Notes: a model not told the origin generated them from the letters alone. A stretch of DNA of 6,450 nt from an uncultured Clostridium sp. (GCA_905192625.1 CAJJLI010000128.1:1-6450), one strand, 5' to 3'. Counted from the stretch's first letter, positions 1 through 6,450 are shown. Program-made: numbers and translations.

Positions 1-1929
1 CCCTGTAATGCAAGTCAAGACTCCAAGGGGGATATCTACATTTACATTCTTAAGATTATTTTCCTTTGCCCCTTTGATTGTTAAAAATCCAGTTGGCTCT
101 TTTCTTACCTTTGGCACCGGAATTTTAATACGTCCACTCAAATACGCACCAGTAACGGATTCCTCTACCTTCATAATCTCTTCGGCGGTACCAGTAGCGA
201 TAACTTCTCCACCATGGCTTCCTGCACCTGGCCCGATATCCACAATATAATCTGCTGCGAACATGGTGTCTTCATCATGTTCTACAACAATTAACGTGTT
301 TCCTAAGTCTTTTAAGTGCTTTAATGTCTTTAACAACTTATCATTATCCCTTTGATGAAGGCCGATACTTGGCTCATCTAGGATATAAGCCACACCCACC
401 AAACCAGAACCGATTTGCGTTGCCAAACGAATACGCTGCGCTTCACCGCCCGATAAGCTTCCTGTTGCTCTTGATAAGGTTAGATAGTCCAAACCAACAT
501 CCACTAAAAATCCAATTCTTGCTTTAATTTCTTTTAATACAAGATCACCGATTTTCATTTGCATTGGGCTAAGTTCTAACTGATCCATAAAATCTTGCAA
601 ATCACGAATGGATAGTTCTGTAACATCAGAAATGTTTTTATCTCCAACGGTTACTGCTAAGGCTTCTTTTCTTAAACGTTTTCCGCCACAAGCTTTACAA
701 GGAGTTGTATTCATGAATGTCTCATACTCTTGTTTTGTAGAATCCGATGCCGTTTCACGGTATCTTCTTTCTACGTTCTTAATAAGTCCTTCAAACGCGA
801 CATCATACACACCCTCACCACGCTGTCCACGATAGGTTACCTTAACGGTCTTTCCATCGGTTCCATGCATAATCATATGTTGGATATCTTTTGGTAGGTC
901 TTTGTATGGTGTATTTAAATCAAACTTATATTCATTTGCAAGAGCTTCCATCGTACAACGAGTATAACTTGATTTGTCCACCACCGATTGCCAACCAAGT
1001 ACAGCAATCGCTCCCTCTGCAATACTTAAGGATGGATCTGGAATCAACAACTCCTCTGCAAATTCCATCTTAATTCCAATACCATGACACTCTGGACAAG
1101 CGCCAAATGGGTTGTTAAAAGAGAAGGTTCTAGGTTCTAATTCATCTAAACTAATACCACAGTCTGGACAAGAAAAACTCTGTGAAAAGTTAAGAGTTTC
1201 TCCTCCTATGACATCCACAATAAGTAGGCCATCACTTAGTTTTAGAACACTCTCGATGGAATCCGAAAGTCTCTTTTCAATGCCTGGCTTTACTACCAAA
1301 CGATCGATAATTATTTCTATATTATGTTTTTTATTTTTTTCTAGTTTGATTTCTTCGCTTAATTCATATAGGTGGCCATCTACCATAACTCGAACATAAC
1401 CACTTTTCTTCGCCTGTTCAAATACTTTTACATGTTCACCCTTTCTACCACGTACTACTGGTGAAAGTAACTGAATTTTTGAGCCTTCTGGTAGCTTCAT
1501 AATCTCATCTACCATCTGATCTACTGTTTGCTTTTTAATTTCTTTACCACAGCTTGGACAATGTGGAATACCAATTCTAGCATAAAGCAAACGATAATAA
1601 TCATAGATTTCTGTCACTGTTCCAACGGTAGATCTTGGATTTCGATTGGTCGATTTCTGATCAATTGAAATTGCAGGGGATAACCCTTCTATGCTCTCAA
1701 CATTCGGCTTTTCCATCTGTCCTAAGAATTGCCTTGCATAAGAAGATAGTGATTCCATATATCTTCTTTGACCCTCTGCATAGATTGTGTCAAATGCAAG
1801 AGATGACTTACCAGAACCACTAAGTCCAGTCAAAACAACAAACTCATCTCTTGGAATATCAACACTAATATTCTTTAAATTATGTTCCTTTGCACCTCTG
1901 ATTTTAATATAGTGCTTTTTATCAGCCAT
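1..1929 (-). CDS. uvrA: UvrABC excinuclease subunit A (UvrA), 3' end outside window
   Basis: ATPase that scans DNA for bulky lesions and loads UvrB in nucleotide excision repair. From the ATG at 1929 I translated 643 codons with no stop; full UvrA is about 940-950 residues, so roughly the last 300 lie left of the window. Visible in order: first Walker A GLSGSGKS (35-42); CPSCG (Cys124/127), probably paired with CKACGG (Cys411/414) in a zinc module; the UvrA zinc finger Cys254-X2-Cys257-X20-Cys278-X2-Cys281; the ABC signature LSGGEAQR (492-499); Walker B ILDEP (516-520); the switch His551 in VVEHDED. The second ATPase half opens with [11 protein letters not shown], and the window ends at TCITG, the start of the second Walker A. 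The start is supported by GAGG (1938-1941), 8 nt before ATG. It lies downstream of uvrB on the same strand, with a likely promoter of its own. No lesion seen in the frame. Confidence 0.98.
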   Translation of the reverse strand, partial: MADKKHYIKIRGAKEHNLKNISVDIPRDEFVVLTGLSGSGKSSLAFDTIYAEGQRRYMESLSSYARQFLGQMEKPNVESIEGLSPAISIDQKSTNRNPRSTVGTVTEIYDYYRLLYARIGIPHCPSCGKEIKKQTVDQMVDEIMKLPEGSKIQLLSPVVRGRKGEHVKVFEQAKKSGYVRVMVDGHLYELSEEIKLEKNKKHNIEIIIDRLVVKPGIEKRLSDSIESVLKLSDGLLIVDVIGGETLNFSQSFSCPDCGISLDELEPRTFSFNNPFGACPECHGIGIKMEFAEELLIPDPSLSIAEGAIAVLGWQSVVDKSSYTRCTMEALANEYKFDLNTPYKDLPKDIQHMIMHGTDGKTVKVTYRGQRGEGVYDVAFEGLIKNVERRYRETASDSTKQEYETFMNTTPCKACGGKRLRKEALAVTVGDKNISDVTELSIRDLQDFMDQLELSPMQMKIGDLVLKEIKARIGFLVDVGLDYLTLSRATGSLSGGEAQRIRLATQIGSGLVGVAYILDEPSIGLHQRDNDKLLKTLKHLKDLGNTLIVVEHDEDTMFAADYIVDIGPGAGSHGGEVIATGTAEEIMKVEESVTGAYLSGRIKIPVPKVRKEPTGFLTIKGAKENNLKNVNVDIPLGVLTCITG

Positions 1930-1973
1930 ATTATTGTCCTCATCTATCTAATAAACTTTTAAATCTTACAAAC

Positions 1974-2002
1974 TTTATAAACTAACGAAATATAAAAGTT
2001 AA
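1974..2002 (-). promoter_or_regulatory. Putative sigma-A promoter of uvrA
   Basis: On the minus strand TTAACT (2002-1997) and TATAAA (1979-1974) are separated by exactly 17 bp. They match the -35 and -10 consensus at 4/6 and 5/6. Transcription would start near 1967, giving a leader of about 38 nt that includes the GAGG ribosome binding site. The region is so AT-rich that promoter-like matches can arise by chance, and uvrA could also be reached by read-through from uvrB. I see no LexA-box-like sequence here. Confidence 0.45.
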
Positions 2003-2061
2003 TAACAACTAACATATCGGGATAATTATGAAACTCCTAAAGCTAAGAATTCCTAACTCGC

Positions 2062-2146
2062 TTGAATAATTGCTTTATTAAAATGCTTTATCAAGTGTTT
2101 TAATAAATTGTTTTAATTTTTAAATAATATCTTTTTTATTATTCAA
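2062..2146. repeat. Nested AT-only inverted repeats
   Basis: An outer perfect 9-bp inverted repeat, TTGAATAAT (2062-2070) and ATTATTCAA (2138-2146), encloses a perfect 10-bp inner one, TTTATTAAAA (2074-2083) and TTTTAATAAA (2098-2107), with a 14-nt loop. The inner stem is made of A-T pairs only and the outer contains one G-C pair, so as RNA they would be weak. Chance is a real alternative in DNA this AT-rich. Other possibilities are a weak uvrB mRNA 3' structure or the remnant of a small palindromic element. Confidence 0.35.
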
Positions 2147-2252
2147 TAGTTCTTCAGAATCCCAAGTTAAAAACTCTTTCCTCATTTCGATACTTTTCCA
2201 TACCTTCCATTTAAGAATTCTTACTTATCCTATATAATAAGCAATACAATCT

Positions 2253-4244
2253 TTAACCATCTAATTCCTGTATATGTTTCTTAATCTCTAGTAATTTATC
2301 ACGCAACTCTGCAGCAAGCTCAAAGTTAAGTTCTGCTGCTGCCGTATGCATTTCTTTTGTAAGTTTCTTCGCCAATGCATCCAGCTCTTTTCGATTCATG
2401 GACTCTAAATCCTTATTGCCCATATCATAAAGTTCTTTCGCAACTTTCTTTGAAATAGTAATTAGCTCACGAACTTTCTTTTTTATCGTTTGAGGTGTTA
2501 TTCCATGGGCTTTATTATATTCGTCCTGAATCTGTCTTCTTCGATTTGTTTCTTGTAAAGCCTTGTGCATGGAATCGGTAATCTTGTCCGCATACATAAT
2601 AACATGTCCTTCTGAATTACGTGCTGCACGGCCAATCGTCTGAATCAAAGAAGTCTCTGAACGTAAGAAGCCTTCTTTATCTGCATCCAATATTGCAACC
2701 AATGTAATTTCAGGAATATCAAGACCCTCTCTTAGCAAGTTGATACCAACCAATACATCAAACACGTCCATTCGCATATCCCGAATGATTTCTGAACGTT
2801 CTAAGGTATCAATGTCAGAGTGTAGGTATTTTACACGGATACCAACCTCACGCATATAATCAGTCAAGTCTTCTGCCATTCGTTTTGTTAAGGTCGTTAC
2901 CAATACTTTATTCTTATTGGCAATTTCCTTATTTACTTCACCAATTAAATCATCAATCTGTCCTGCAACCGGACGAACCTCTACGATTGGATCTAATAAA
3001 CCAGTAGGACGAATGATCTGTTCAACTCTTTGCAATTCGTGTTCAGCCTCATATACATTCGGAGTAGCAGATACAAACATCATCTGATTGATTTTACTTT
3101 CAAACTCACCAAAATTAAGAGGTCGGTTATCCTTGGCAGATGGGAGTCTAAAACCAAAATCAACAAGGGTTGATTTTCTAGCCTGGTCACCTGCATACAT
3201 TCCTCGAACCTGTGGAATTGTAATATGAGACTCATCCACGATAATTAAGAAATCATCTGGGAAGTAATCAATCAAAGTATGCGGTGTACTACCAGGAGTC
3301 AATCCTGCTAGATGCATGGAGTAGTTTTCAACACCAGAACAAAATCCTGTTTCACGTAACATTTCAATGTCGAAATTCGTTCGTTCCGAAATTCTTTGTG
3401 CCTCTAATAACTTATCTTCACTCTTAAAATATTTGATGCGTTCTTCCAGTTCAATCTCAATGTTCTTAATAGCAGCCTCAAGCTTGTCAGGTGCTACAAC
3501 ATAATGAGACGCTGGGAAGATGATCATATGTTCCAATGTGTACTTTATTTCGCCGGTTAGAACATCAATTTCAGTAATACGATCAATCTCATCACCAAAA
3601 AACTCCACACGGTATGCCGTATCGGAACTATTGATTGGGAAAATTTCAACTACATCTCCACGCACACGGAAGGTACCACGTTTAAAATCCATATCATTTC
3701 TTGTATACTGGATATCGATTAATTTTCTTAAAACCTCATCTCTTTCACGAACCATTCCTGGACGTAGAGATACCGTCATGTTTTGATAGTCAATCGGGCT
3801 ACCCAAACCATAAATACACGAAACGCTGGCAACAATAATTACATCTCTTCGTTCCGTTAATGCAGCCGTAGCCGAGTGCCTTAATTTATCAATTTCTTCA
3901 TTAATTGCTGAGTCTTTTTCTATATAAGTATCTGTCGAAGGTACGTAAGCCTCCGGTTGATAATAATCATAGTACGATACAAAGTATTCGACCGCATTCT
4001 CCGGGAAAAATTCTTTAAATTCTCCGTATAACTGAGCTGCTAATGTCTTATTATGTGCAATTACTAATGTTGGACGATTGAGTTTTTGAATAACATTCGC
4101 CATTGTAAAGGTCTTACCTGAACCAGTAACACCAAGTAAGGTCTGAAACTGATTGCCTTCTTCAAATCCTTTCACAAGTTGTTCGATTGCCTCAGGCTGG
4201 TCCCCTGTTGGTTCATATTCTGATACTAATTTAAAATGATCCAT
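2253..4244 (-). CDS. uvrB: UvrABC excinuclease subunit B (UvrB)
   Basis: Damage-verifying helicase-like ATPase of nucleotide excision repair. It is loaded by UvrA, then holds the lesion and recruits UvrC. The 663-residue product matches the usual family length. Numbered from the chosen start: Walker A GVTGSGKT (38-45); the strand-separating beta-hairpin rich in Tyr ([10 protein letters not shown], 91-100, to about 111); DESH Walker B/helicase motif II (337-340); VSATP motif III (391-395); [13 protein letters not shown] (500-512); QTIGRAARN motif VI (535-543); and a C-terminal UVR domain (about 623-658) that contacts UvrC or UvrA. An in-frame ATG at 4304 would add 20 residues. I prefer the ATG at 4244 because [20 protein letters not shown] is the normal UvrB beginning, AGGGGG lies 6 nt before it, and 4304 has no ribosome binding site and sits about 7 nt from the predicted transcription start. 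All catalytic motifs are intact. Confidence 0.98.
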   Translation of the reverse strand: MDHFKLVSEYEPTGDQPEAIEQLVKGFEEGNQFQTLLGVTGSGKTFTMANVIQKLNRPTLVIAHNKTLAAQLYGEFKEFFPENAVEYFVSYYDYYQPEAYVPSTDTYIEKDSAINEEIDKLRHSATAALTERRDVIIVASVSCIYGLGSPIDYQNMTVSLRPGMVRERDEVLRKLIDIQYTRNDMDFKRGTFRVRGDVVEIFPINSSDTAYRVEFFGDEIDRITEIDVLTGEIKYTLEHMIIFPASHYVVAPDKLEAAIKNIEIELEERIKYFKSEDKLLEAQRISERTNFDIEMLRETGFCSGVENYSMHLAGLTPGSTPHTLIDYFPDDFLIIVDESHITIPQVRGMYAGDQARKSTLVDFGFRLPSAKDNRPLNFGEFESKINQMMFVSATPNVYEAEHELQRVEQIIRPTGLLDPIVEVRPVAGQIDDLIGEVNKEIANKNKVLVTTLTKRMAEDLTDYMREVGIRVKYLHSDIDTLERSEIIRDMRMDVFDVLVGINLLREGLDIPEITLVAILDADKEGFLRSETSLIQTIGRAARNSEGHVIMYADKITDSMHKALQETNRRRQIQDEYNKAHGITPQTIKKKVRELITISKKVAKELYDMGNKDLESMNRKELDALAKKLTKEMHTAAAELNFELAAELRDKLLEIKKHIQELDG

Positions 4245-4250
4245 GTCTAT

Positions 4251-4256
4251 CCCCCT
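4251..4256 (-). promoter_or_regulatory. uvrB ribosome binding site that fixes the start
   Basis: AGGGGG on the minus strand lies 6 nt upstream of the ATG at 4244. The upstream in-frame ATG at 4304 has no purine-rich site before it. This decides for the 663-residue form of UvrB over the 683-residue form. Confidence 0.85.
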
Positions 4257-4317
4257 ATCCTTATAAAATCTATTTGTAATATCCACAATTTTCACGTAAT
4301 CCATTCACTATCTCATT

Positions 4318-4346
4318 ATTATAACACACTAAAAAATAATATTCAA
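4318..4346 (-). promoter_or_regulatory. Sigma-A promoter of uvrB
   Basis: On the minus strand a -35 element TTGAAT (4346-4341, 4/6 consensus) and a perfect -10 element TATAAT (4323-4318) are separated by the optimal 17 bp. The predicted start of transcription is near 4311, giving a leader of about 66 nt before the ATG at 4244. The promoter faces uvrB, so uvrB is transcribed independently of the cheW unit, which has its own terminator upstream. Confidence 0.75.
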
Positions 4347-4447
4347 CGTGTTTTCGAATGTCTGTTCTGTTTTTTAGAGGAGTCATTCTTCGAACACTCC
4401 ACCTTAATCAATGTTACATTCTTCAGCCATCCTTTTTTAAATACCAT
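4343..4447 (-). CDS. Hypothetical small basic protein, 34 residues
   Basis: I do not recognise this frame. From the ATG at 4447 it encodes 34 residues with 10 Lys/Arg against 2 acidic residues, including GWLKNVTLIKVECSKN. The frame stays open 8 codons upstream of the ATG. Its TGA overlaps the -35 element of uvrB. No clear ribosome binding site precedes the ATG, which weakens the call. A promoter-like pair lies 31-60 bp upstream (4478-4507), so a transcript could begin just before it. No membrane segment or signal peptide is seen. The opposite strand is also open here, and the length is within what chance allows, so this is a candidate only; a decayed gene end is another reading. Confidence 0.2.
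   Translation of the reverse strand: MVFKKGWLKNVTLIKVECSKNDSSKKQNRHSKTR
4355..4368. promoter_or_regulatory. Possible degenerate LexA (SOS) box
   Basis: On the minus strand the core reads GAAC-AGAC-ATTC, one mismatch from the Gram-positive LexA core GAAC-N4-GTTC. It begins about 9 bp upstream of the uvrB -35 element. uvrB is an SOS gene in many bacteria, which makes the position reasonable. However, the right half-site is imperfect and LexA boxes usually overlap the promoter more closely, so chance is a serious alternative. Confidence 0.25.
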
Positions 4448-4477
4448 TCGTTTTTTAATGCCATGCGACTTCTATAA

Positions 4478-4507
4478 TTTATACTAGCGCCATATGCAAC
4501 CTACCAA
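4478..4507 (-). promoter_or_regulatory. Weak promoter-like pair upstream of the 34-codon frame
   Basis: On the minus strand TTGGTA (4507-4502) and TATAAA (4483-4478) are separated by 18 bp and match consensus at 4/6 and 5/6. Transcription would begin near 4471 and run through the 34-codon frame toward uvrB. It could be a second, distal uvrB promoter or a chance match. Confidence 0.25.
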
Positions 4508-4562
4508 CTACAAAATCATTTTTATAAATACTTTGTAAAGATTTATTTTAACTTAACTACCA

Positions 4563-4603
4563 AATCGAAAAATAAGGACGAAACAAACGTCCATTTTTCG
4601 ATT
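4563..4603. terminator. Bulged 16-bp hairpin, bidirectional terminator-like
   Basis: AATCGAAAAAT (4563-4573) pairs perfectly with ATTTTTCGATT (4593-4603), and GGACG (4576-4580) with CGTCC (4588-4592), around a 7-nt loop. Only a 2-nt AA bulge (4574-4575) interrupts the stem. The GC core flanked by an A-rich and a T-rich side resembles an intrinsic terminator usable in either direction, though the T-rich side is itself part of the stem. On the minus strand it begins 33 nt after the stop of the 31-codon frame at 4637. The sequence TCCTTATTTT (4610-4619) can compete for the left arm. Confidence 0.5.
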
Positions 4604-4636
4604 GCTCCATCCTTATTTTCAATTATGTTTTTATTT

Positions 4637-4732
4637 TTAACCCCTGAGTAAAGAATGTTCAAAGGGTTTTCTTCCATGCTTAAGGGTTTTGATAGCAATA
4701 TATTTATCTTCACGAGGAGCGCATTTTGACAC
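4637..4732 (-). CDS. Hypothetical small basic protein, 31 residues, GTG start
   Basis: I do not recognise the family. Starting at GTG (4732), with AAGGA 5 nt upstream, the frame encodes 31 residues including EDKYIAIKTLKHGRKPFEHS, and it ends at TAA (4637). It carries 8 Lys/Arg and 2 His against 3 acidic residues and no hydrophobic membrane stretch. Its first codons overlap, in another frame, a 14-codon ATG frame ending at TGA. It lies alone between the cheW terminator and a terminator-like hairpin, both suited to the minus strand, which would suit an independent small gene. I found no convincing promoter before it. It could equally be the tail of a decayed gene or a chance frame. Confidence 0.3.
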   Translation of the reverse strand: MSKCAPREDKYIAIKTLKHGRKPFEHSLLRG

Positions 4733-4827
4733 GTAGTTCCTTTTTTAATTTAGGCATTTCAACTTTAATACTTTACACTTACAGCGTCTTCCCCAAATAT
4801 AAAAAAGTAACTCGCGTAAGATATCTA

Positions 4828-4875
4828 ATAAAAACCTCCTGGTACCAGTCTTTAAAGGCAATTACCAGGAGGTTT
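4828..4875 (-). terminator. Intrinsic terminator of the prfB-cheW unit
   Basis: A perfect 13-bp inverted repeat, AAACCTCCTGGTA (4832-4844) and TACCAGGAGGTTT (4863-4875), has an 18-nt loop. Read on the minus strand it begins 19 nt after the cheW stop and ends in a TTTTTATT tail. The stem has a GC-rich centre, as expected for a Rho-independent terminator. The 10-bp palindrome CTGGTACCAG (4839-4848) overlaps one arm and could nucleate a small alternative fold. Confidence 0.85.
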
Positions 4876-4894
4876 CAAAAATATATCAAATCGT

Positions 4895-5359
4895 CTATGC
4901 CAATTGCTTTTCTACCAAAGTTGTGATTGAATGTTGCTCTACTGCGTTTAAAATACCTTCATGGTCTAATAAAATAACCATTCTTCCATTGATATTTGCT
5001 ACCGCTTTTGCATAAGCGGTTTTTTCACTTTTCACAATCACAGGCACTTCACTGATTTGTTTTCCTTGAATTTCTACAATTTCACGAACAGAATCTACTT
5101 GAAATCCTACGAGCATATTCTTCGTTCTAGTAACAATTAGTTGGGATTCAGCACTTGCTTGTTCTGATAATCCAAATTTAGCGCGGAGGCTAAACACAGG
5201 AATTACCTCACCTCTTAAGTTCAAGATTCCCAAGATATTTTCTGGAGCATTAGGAACAGGTACTACACCAGTGTATGTTTCGATTGCATTAACTAGCATA
5301 ATATCAAAACCATACTCTTCTTCCCCTAATTTAAAAATCACCTGCTTAGTTCCTTCCAT
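4895..5359 (-). CDS. cheW: Chemotaxis adaptor protein CheW
   Basis: Cytoplasmic scaffold that links chemoreceptors to the histidine kinase CheA in chemosensory arrays. The 154-residue product is a single CheW domain of normal length (about 140-170). The core family signature VPNAPENILGILNLRGEVIP (about 35-54) continues into the segment around VFSLRAKFGL; Arg49 within NLRG is the family's conserved arginine at the CheA/receptor interface. The second subdomain shows GFQVDSVREIVEI (85-97) and the final strand GRMVILLDHEGIL. No receiver or kinase domain is fused, which separates it from CheV and CheA. AGGAGG lies 7 nt before the ATG, and only 17 bp separate it from the prfB stop, so the two are almost surely cotranscribed; a strong terminator follows. 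No other chemotaxis gene is in view, so it may be an orphan or additional CheW. Confidence 0.96.
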   Translation of the reverse strand: MEGTKQVIFKLGEEEYGFDIMLVNAIETYTGVVPVPNAPENILGILNLRGEVIPVFSLRAKFGLSEQASAESQLIVTRTKNMLVGFQVDSVREIVEIQGKQISEVPVIVKSEKTAYAKAVANINGRMVILLDHEGILNAVEQHSITTLVEKQLA

Positions 5360-5376
5360 AACTTCTCCTCCTACCC

Positions 5377-6450
5377 TTACTCGTTATTATTATCTGAAGT
5401 ATTTATCCACCTTAAATATGCATTGATGAATGGATCAATGTTACCATCAAGAACACTTAGCGCATTCGCAACCTCAGCATTCATTCGATGATCCTTTACC
5501 ATGGTGTATGGTTGTAGAACGTAGGAACGTATCTGATTACCAAAATTAATATCTTTTATTTCCCCACGAATACCAGATTCCTTGGCCTGATTTTCCTCTT
5601 GTTTTTTTAGATATAATTTTGCTTTTAACATTTGCATTGCTTTGTCCTTATTTTGAAACTGAGAACGTTCATTTTGACATTGCACTACAATTCCAGTTGG
5701 TAAATGGGTAATACGAATTGCTGACGAAGTTTTATTTACGTGCTGACCACCTGCACCACTGGAACGATACGTATCAATACGTAACTCATCATCATTGATT
5801 TCAATATCAATATCATCTTCAATATCCGGCATAACATCACAGGAAACAAAGGATGTTTGTCTTTTGCCTGCCGCATTGAATGGAGAAATACGAACCAATC
5901 GGTGTACTCCACGCTCTGATTTTAAATGACCATAGGCATTCAATCCACTAATTTGCATTGTAATAGACTTATAACCAGCCTCTTCACCATCTAAAAAGTC
6001 AAGAATCTCCGTAGAATACCCTTTCTTATCTGCCCATCTTTGATACATACGAGCCAACATACTTGCCCAGTCACAGCTTTCTGTTCCTCCTGCACCTGCA
6101 TGCAATGTAAGAATCGCGTTATCTTTATCATACTCTCCTGAGAGTAAGGTATCCAATCGTAATTCTTCGAACTCTTCTATAAAATGATCTAACTCTTCTT
6201 GTATTTCAGGAATAAGGGAAGGATCATTCTCTTCATAGCCCATCTCAAGTAAGGTTTTTATATCTTCAAACTGTTGTTTGATTCCGTTATAATGAGCTAA
6301 AACGTCCTTTAAGTTCTTTAATTCCTTCATATACGCTTGCGATTTTTCTGTAGAATCCCAGAAGTTTGGCTCCTCCATGATTCCTTCAATTTCCTCTATC
6401 CTCAGCTGTTTATTTGCGAGGTCAAAGTGAATCCCTCACTTCGACTAGAG
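5377..6450 (-). CDS. prfB: Peptide chain release factor 2 (RF2), +1 frameshifted, 5' end outside window
   Basis: RF2 ends translation at UGA and UAA by triggering peptidyl-tRNA hydrolysis in the ribosome. The class is set by the SPF stop-codon-reading tripeptide (RISPFNAAG), which is RF2-specific, and by SGAGGQHVN, whose GGQ loop works at the peptidyl transferase centre; its Gln is the usual PrmC methylation target. SPF and GGQ are residues 165-167 and 210-212 counted from the internal ATG at 6378. That ATG is not the true start: the same frame continues upstream through DLANKQLRIEEIEGI to 6423 and joins by +1 frameshift at CTT TGA C to an upstream zero frame (LVEVRDSL) that leaves the window at 6450. 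In-window protein is about 356 residues against a usual 365-372, so some 10-20 codons are missing. Ser, not Thr, precedes SGAGGQ, as in most RF2s. cheW follows 17 bp downstream. Confidence 0.97.
6421..6436 (-). promoter_or_regulatory. Programmed +1 ribosomal frameshift site of prfB
   Basis: On the minus strand the zero frame reads AGG GAT TCA CTT TGA C, with CTT at 6427-6425 and the in-frame stop TGA at 6424-6422. Slipping one base forward on CTT gives GAC (Asp) at 6423 and the RF2 body. This is the known autoregulatory device: when RF2 is scarce, the UGA is read slowly and frameshifting makes more RF2. The Shine-Dalgarno-like stimulator is AGGGA (6436-6432), placed as in Escherichia coli but a weaker match than its AGGGGG. 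Confidence 0.93.

Larger units (their letters stand above)
1930..2252. other. AT-rich uvrB-uvrA intergenic spacer
   Basis: This 323-bp gap separates the uvrB stop from the uvrA start. It holds the probable uvrA promoter and ribosome binding site at its left end, a nested set of AT-only inverted repeats in the middle (2062-2146), and two near-identical copies of an EcoRI-type palindrome (2044-2055 and 2212-2223). There is no GC-rich stem with a T tract after uvrB, so no convincing intrinsic terminator; some read-through from uvrB to uvrA is plausible. The only open frames are very short (for example 21 codons at 2120-2185, minus strand, with only a poor ribosome binding site), and I do not call them genes. 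Confidence 0.7.
4305..4894. other. 590-bp spacer between cheW and uvrB
   Basis: No recognisable full-length gene lies here. From right to left it holds the cheW terminator, a 31-codon frame with a ribosome binding site, a bulged hairpin with a competing partner, a weak promoter-like pair, a 34-codon frame, a possible LexA box and the uvrB promoter. Plus-strand open frames across it (4236-4487 and 4726-4926) run into uvrB or cheW in antisense and look like chance. The length is large for a spacer between two same-strand housekeeping genes. Confidence 0.7.

Noticed and set aside
8..1823. Six plus-strand open frames (60-95 codons) across this region
   Set aside because: All lie antisense to uvrA, whose frame is continuous and carries conserved motifs throughout; their translations show no protein-family character.
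2066..2094. Second uvrA promoter candidate TTGATA-17-AATTAT on the minus strand
   Set aside because: The -10 element is only 4/6 and the site overlaps the inverted repeats; the pair at 1974-2002 is better placed and has a better -10.
2120..2185. Minus-strand 21-codon frame (MRKEFLTWDSEELL...) after uvrB
   Set aside because: Peptide-like composition, but it is very short, has only a poor and distant GGAAAAG as ribosome binding site, and overlaps the AT-rich inverted repeats; chance cannot be excluded.
3520..3786. Plus-strand 88-codon open frame inside uvrB
   Set aside because: Antisense to a well-conserved part of UvrB; a shadow of its coding constraint.
4236..4487. Plus-strand 83-codon open frame across the uvrB promoter
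   Set aside because: It overlaps the uvrB start, leader and promoter in antisense, has no good ribosome binding site, and its Phe/Leu/His-rich translation reads like reversed AT-rich DNA.
4726..4926. Plus-strand 66-codon open frame across the cheW terminator
   Set aside because: It runs through the terminator hairpin and into the 3' end of cheW in antisense; no ribosome binding site or recognisable domain.
1..6450. Search for mobile elements, CRISPR repeats, tRNA or rRNA genes and riboswitches
   Set aside because: No transposase-like frame, regularly spaced repeats, tRNA cloverleaf signals or known riboswitch cores were visible on either strand.

Overview
The window carries housekeeping genes of a low-GC Gram-positive bacterium, most likely a member of the Clostridia (Lachnospiraceae-like). 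The basis is AT-rich DNA, strong AGGAGG-type ribosome binding sites, sigma-A-type promoters, a motile organism's cheW, and an RF2 N-terminal reading frame (LVEVRDSL, then LDLANK after the frameshift) of clostridial type. The genus is inference; no search was run. All recognisable genes lie on the minus strand, so transcription runs from right to left.

Reading from the right edge in transcription order: (1) prfB (release factor 2) enters from beyond position 6450. The CTT TGA C programmed +1 frameshift site lies just inside the window, so the reading frame that begins at an internal ATG at 6378 is not the whole gene. (2) cheW follows 17 bp after the prfB stop with an excellent ribosome binding site, and a 13-bp-stem terminator ends the unit. 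(3) A 590-bp spacer (4305-4894) holds the cheW terminator, two short undescribed reading frames (31 and 34 codons), a strong bulged hairpin with a competing partner sequence, and the uvrB promoter with a possible degenerate LexA box. (4) uvrB is complete; its most likely start is at 4244. (5) A 323-bp, very AT-rich spacer (1930-2252) contains nested inverted repeats and a probable separate uvrA promoter. (6) uvrA is intact but runs off the left edge at residue 643, just as its second Walker A motif begins.

UvrA and UvrB work together in nucleotide excision repair: UvrA dimers find damage and load UvrB, which verifies the lesion and recruits UvrC. The prfB-cheW pair joins translation termination to a chemotaxis adaptor with no other chemotaxis gene in view, so that CheW is likely an orphan or second adaptor.

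I found no mobile element, CRISPR array, tRNA or rRNA, and no clear new system. The parts least explained are the 4343-4732 spacer segment (two basic micro-ORFs plus the competing hairpin) and the structured uvrB-uvrA gap.
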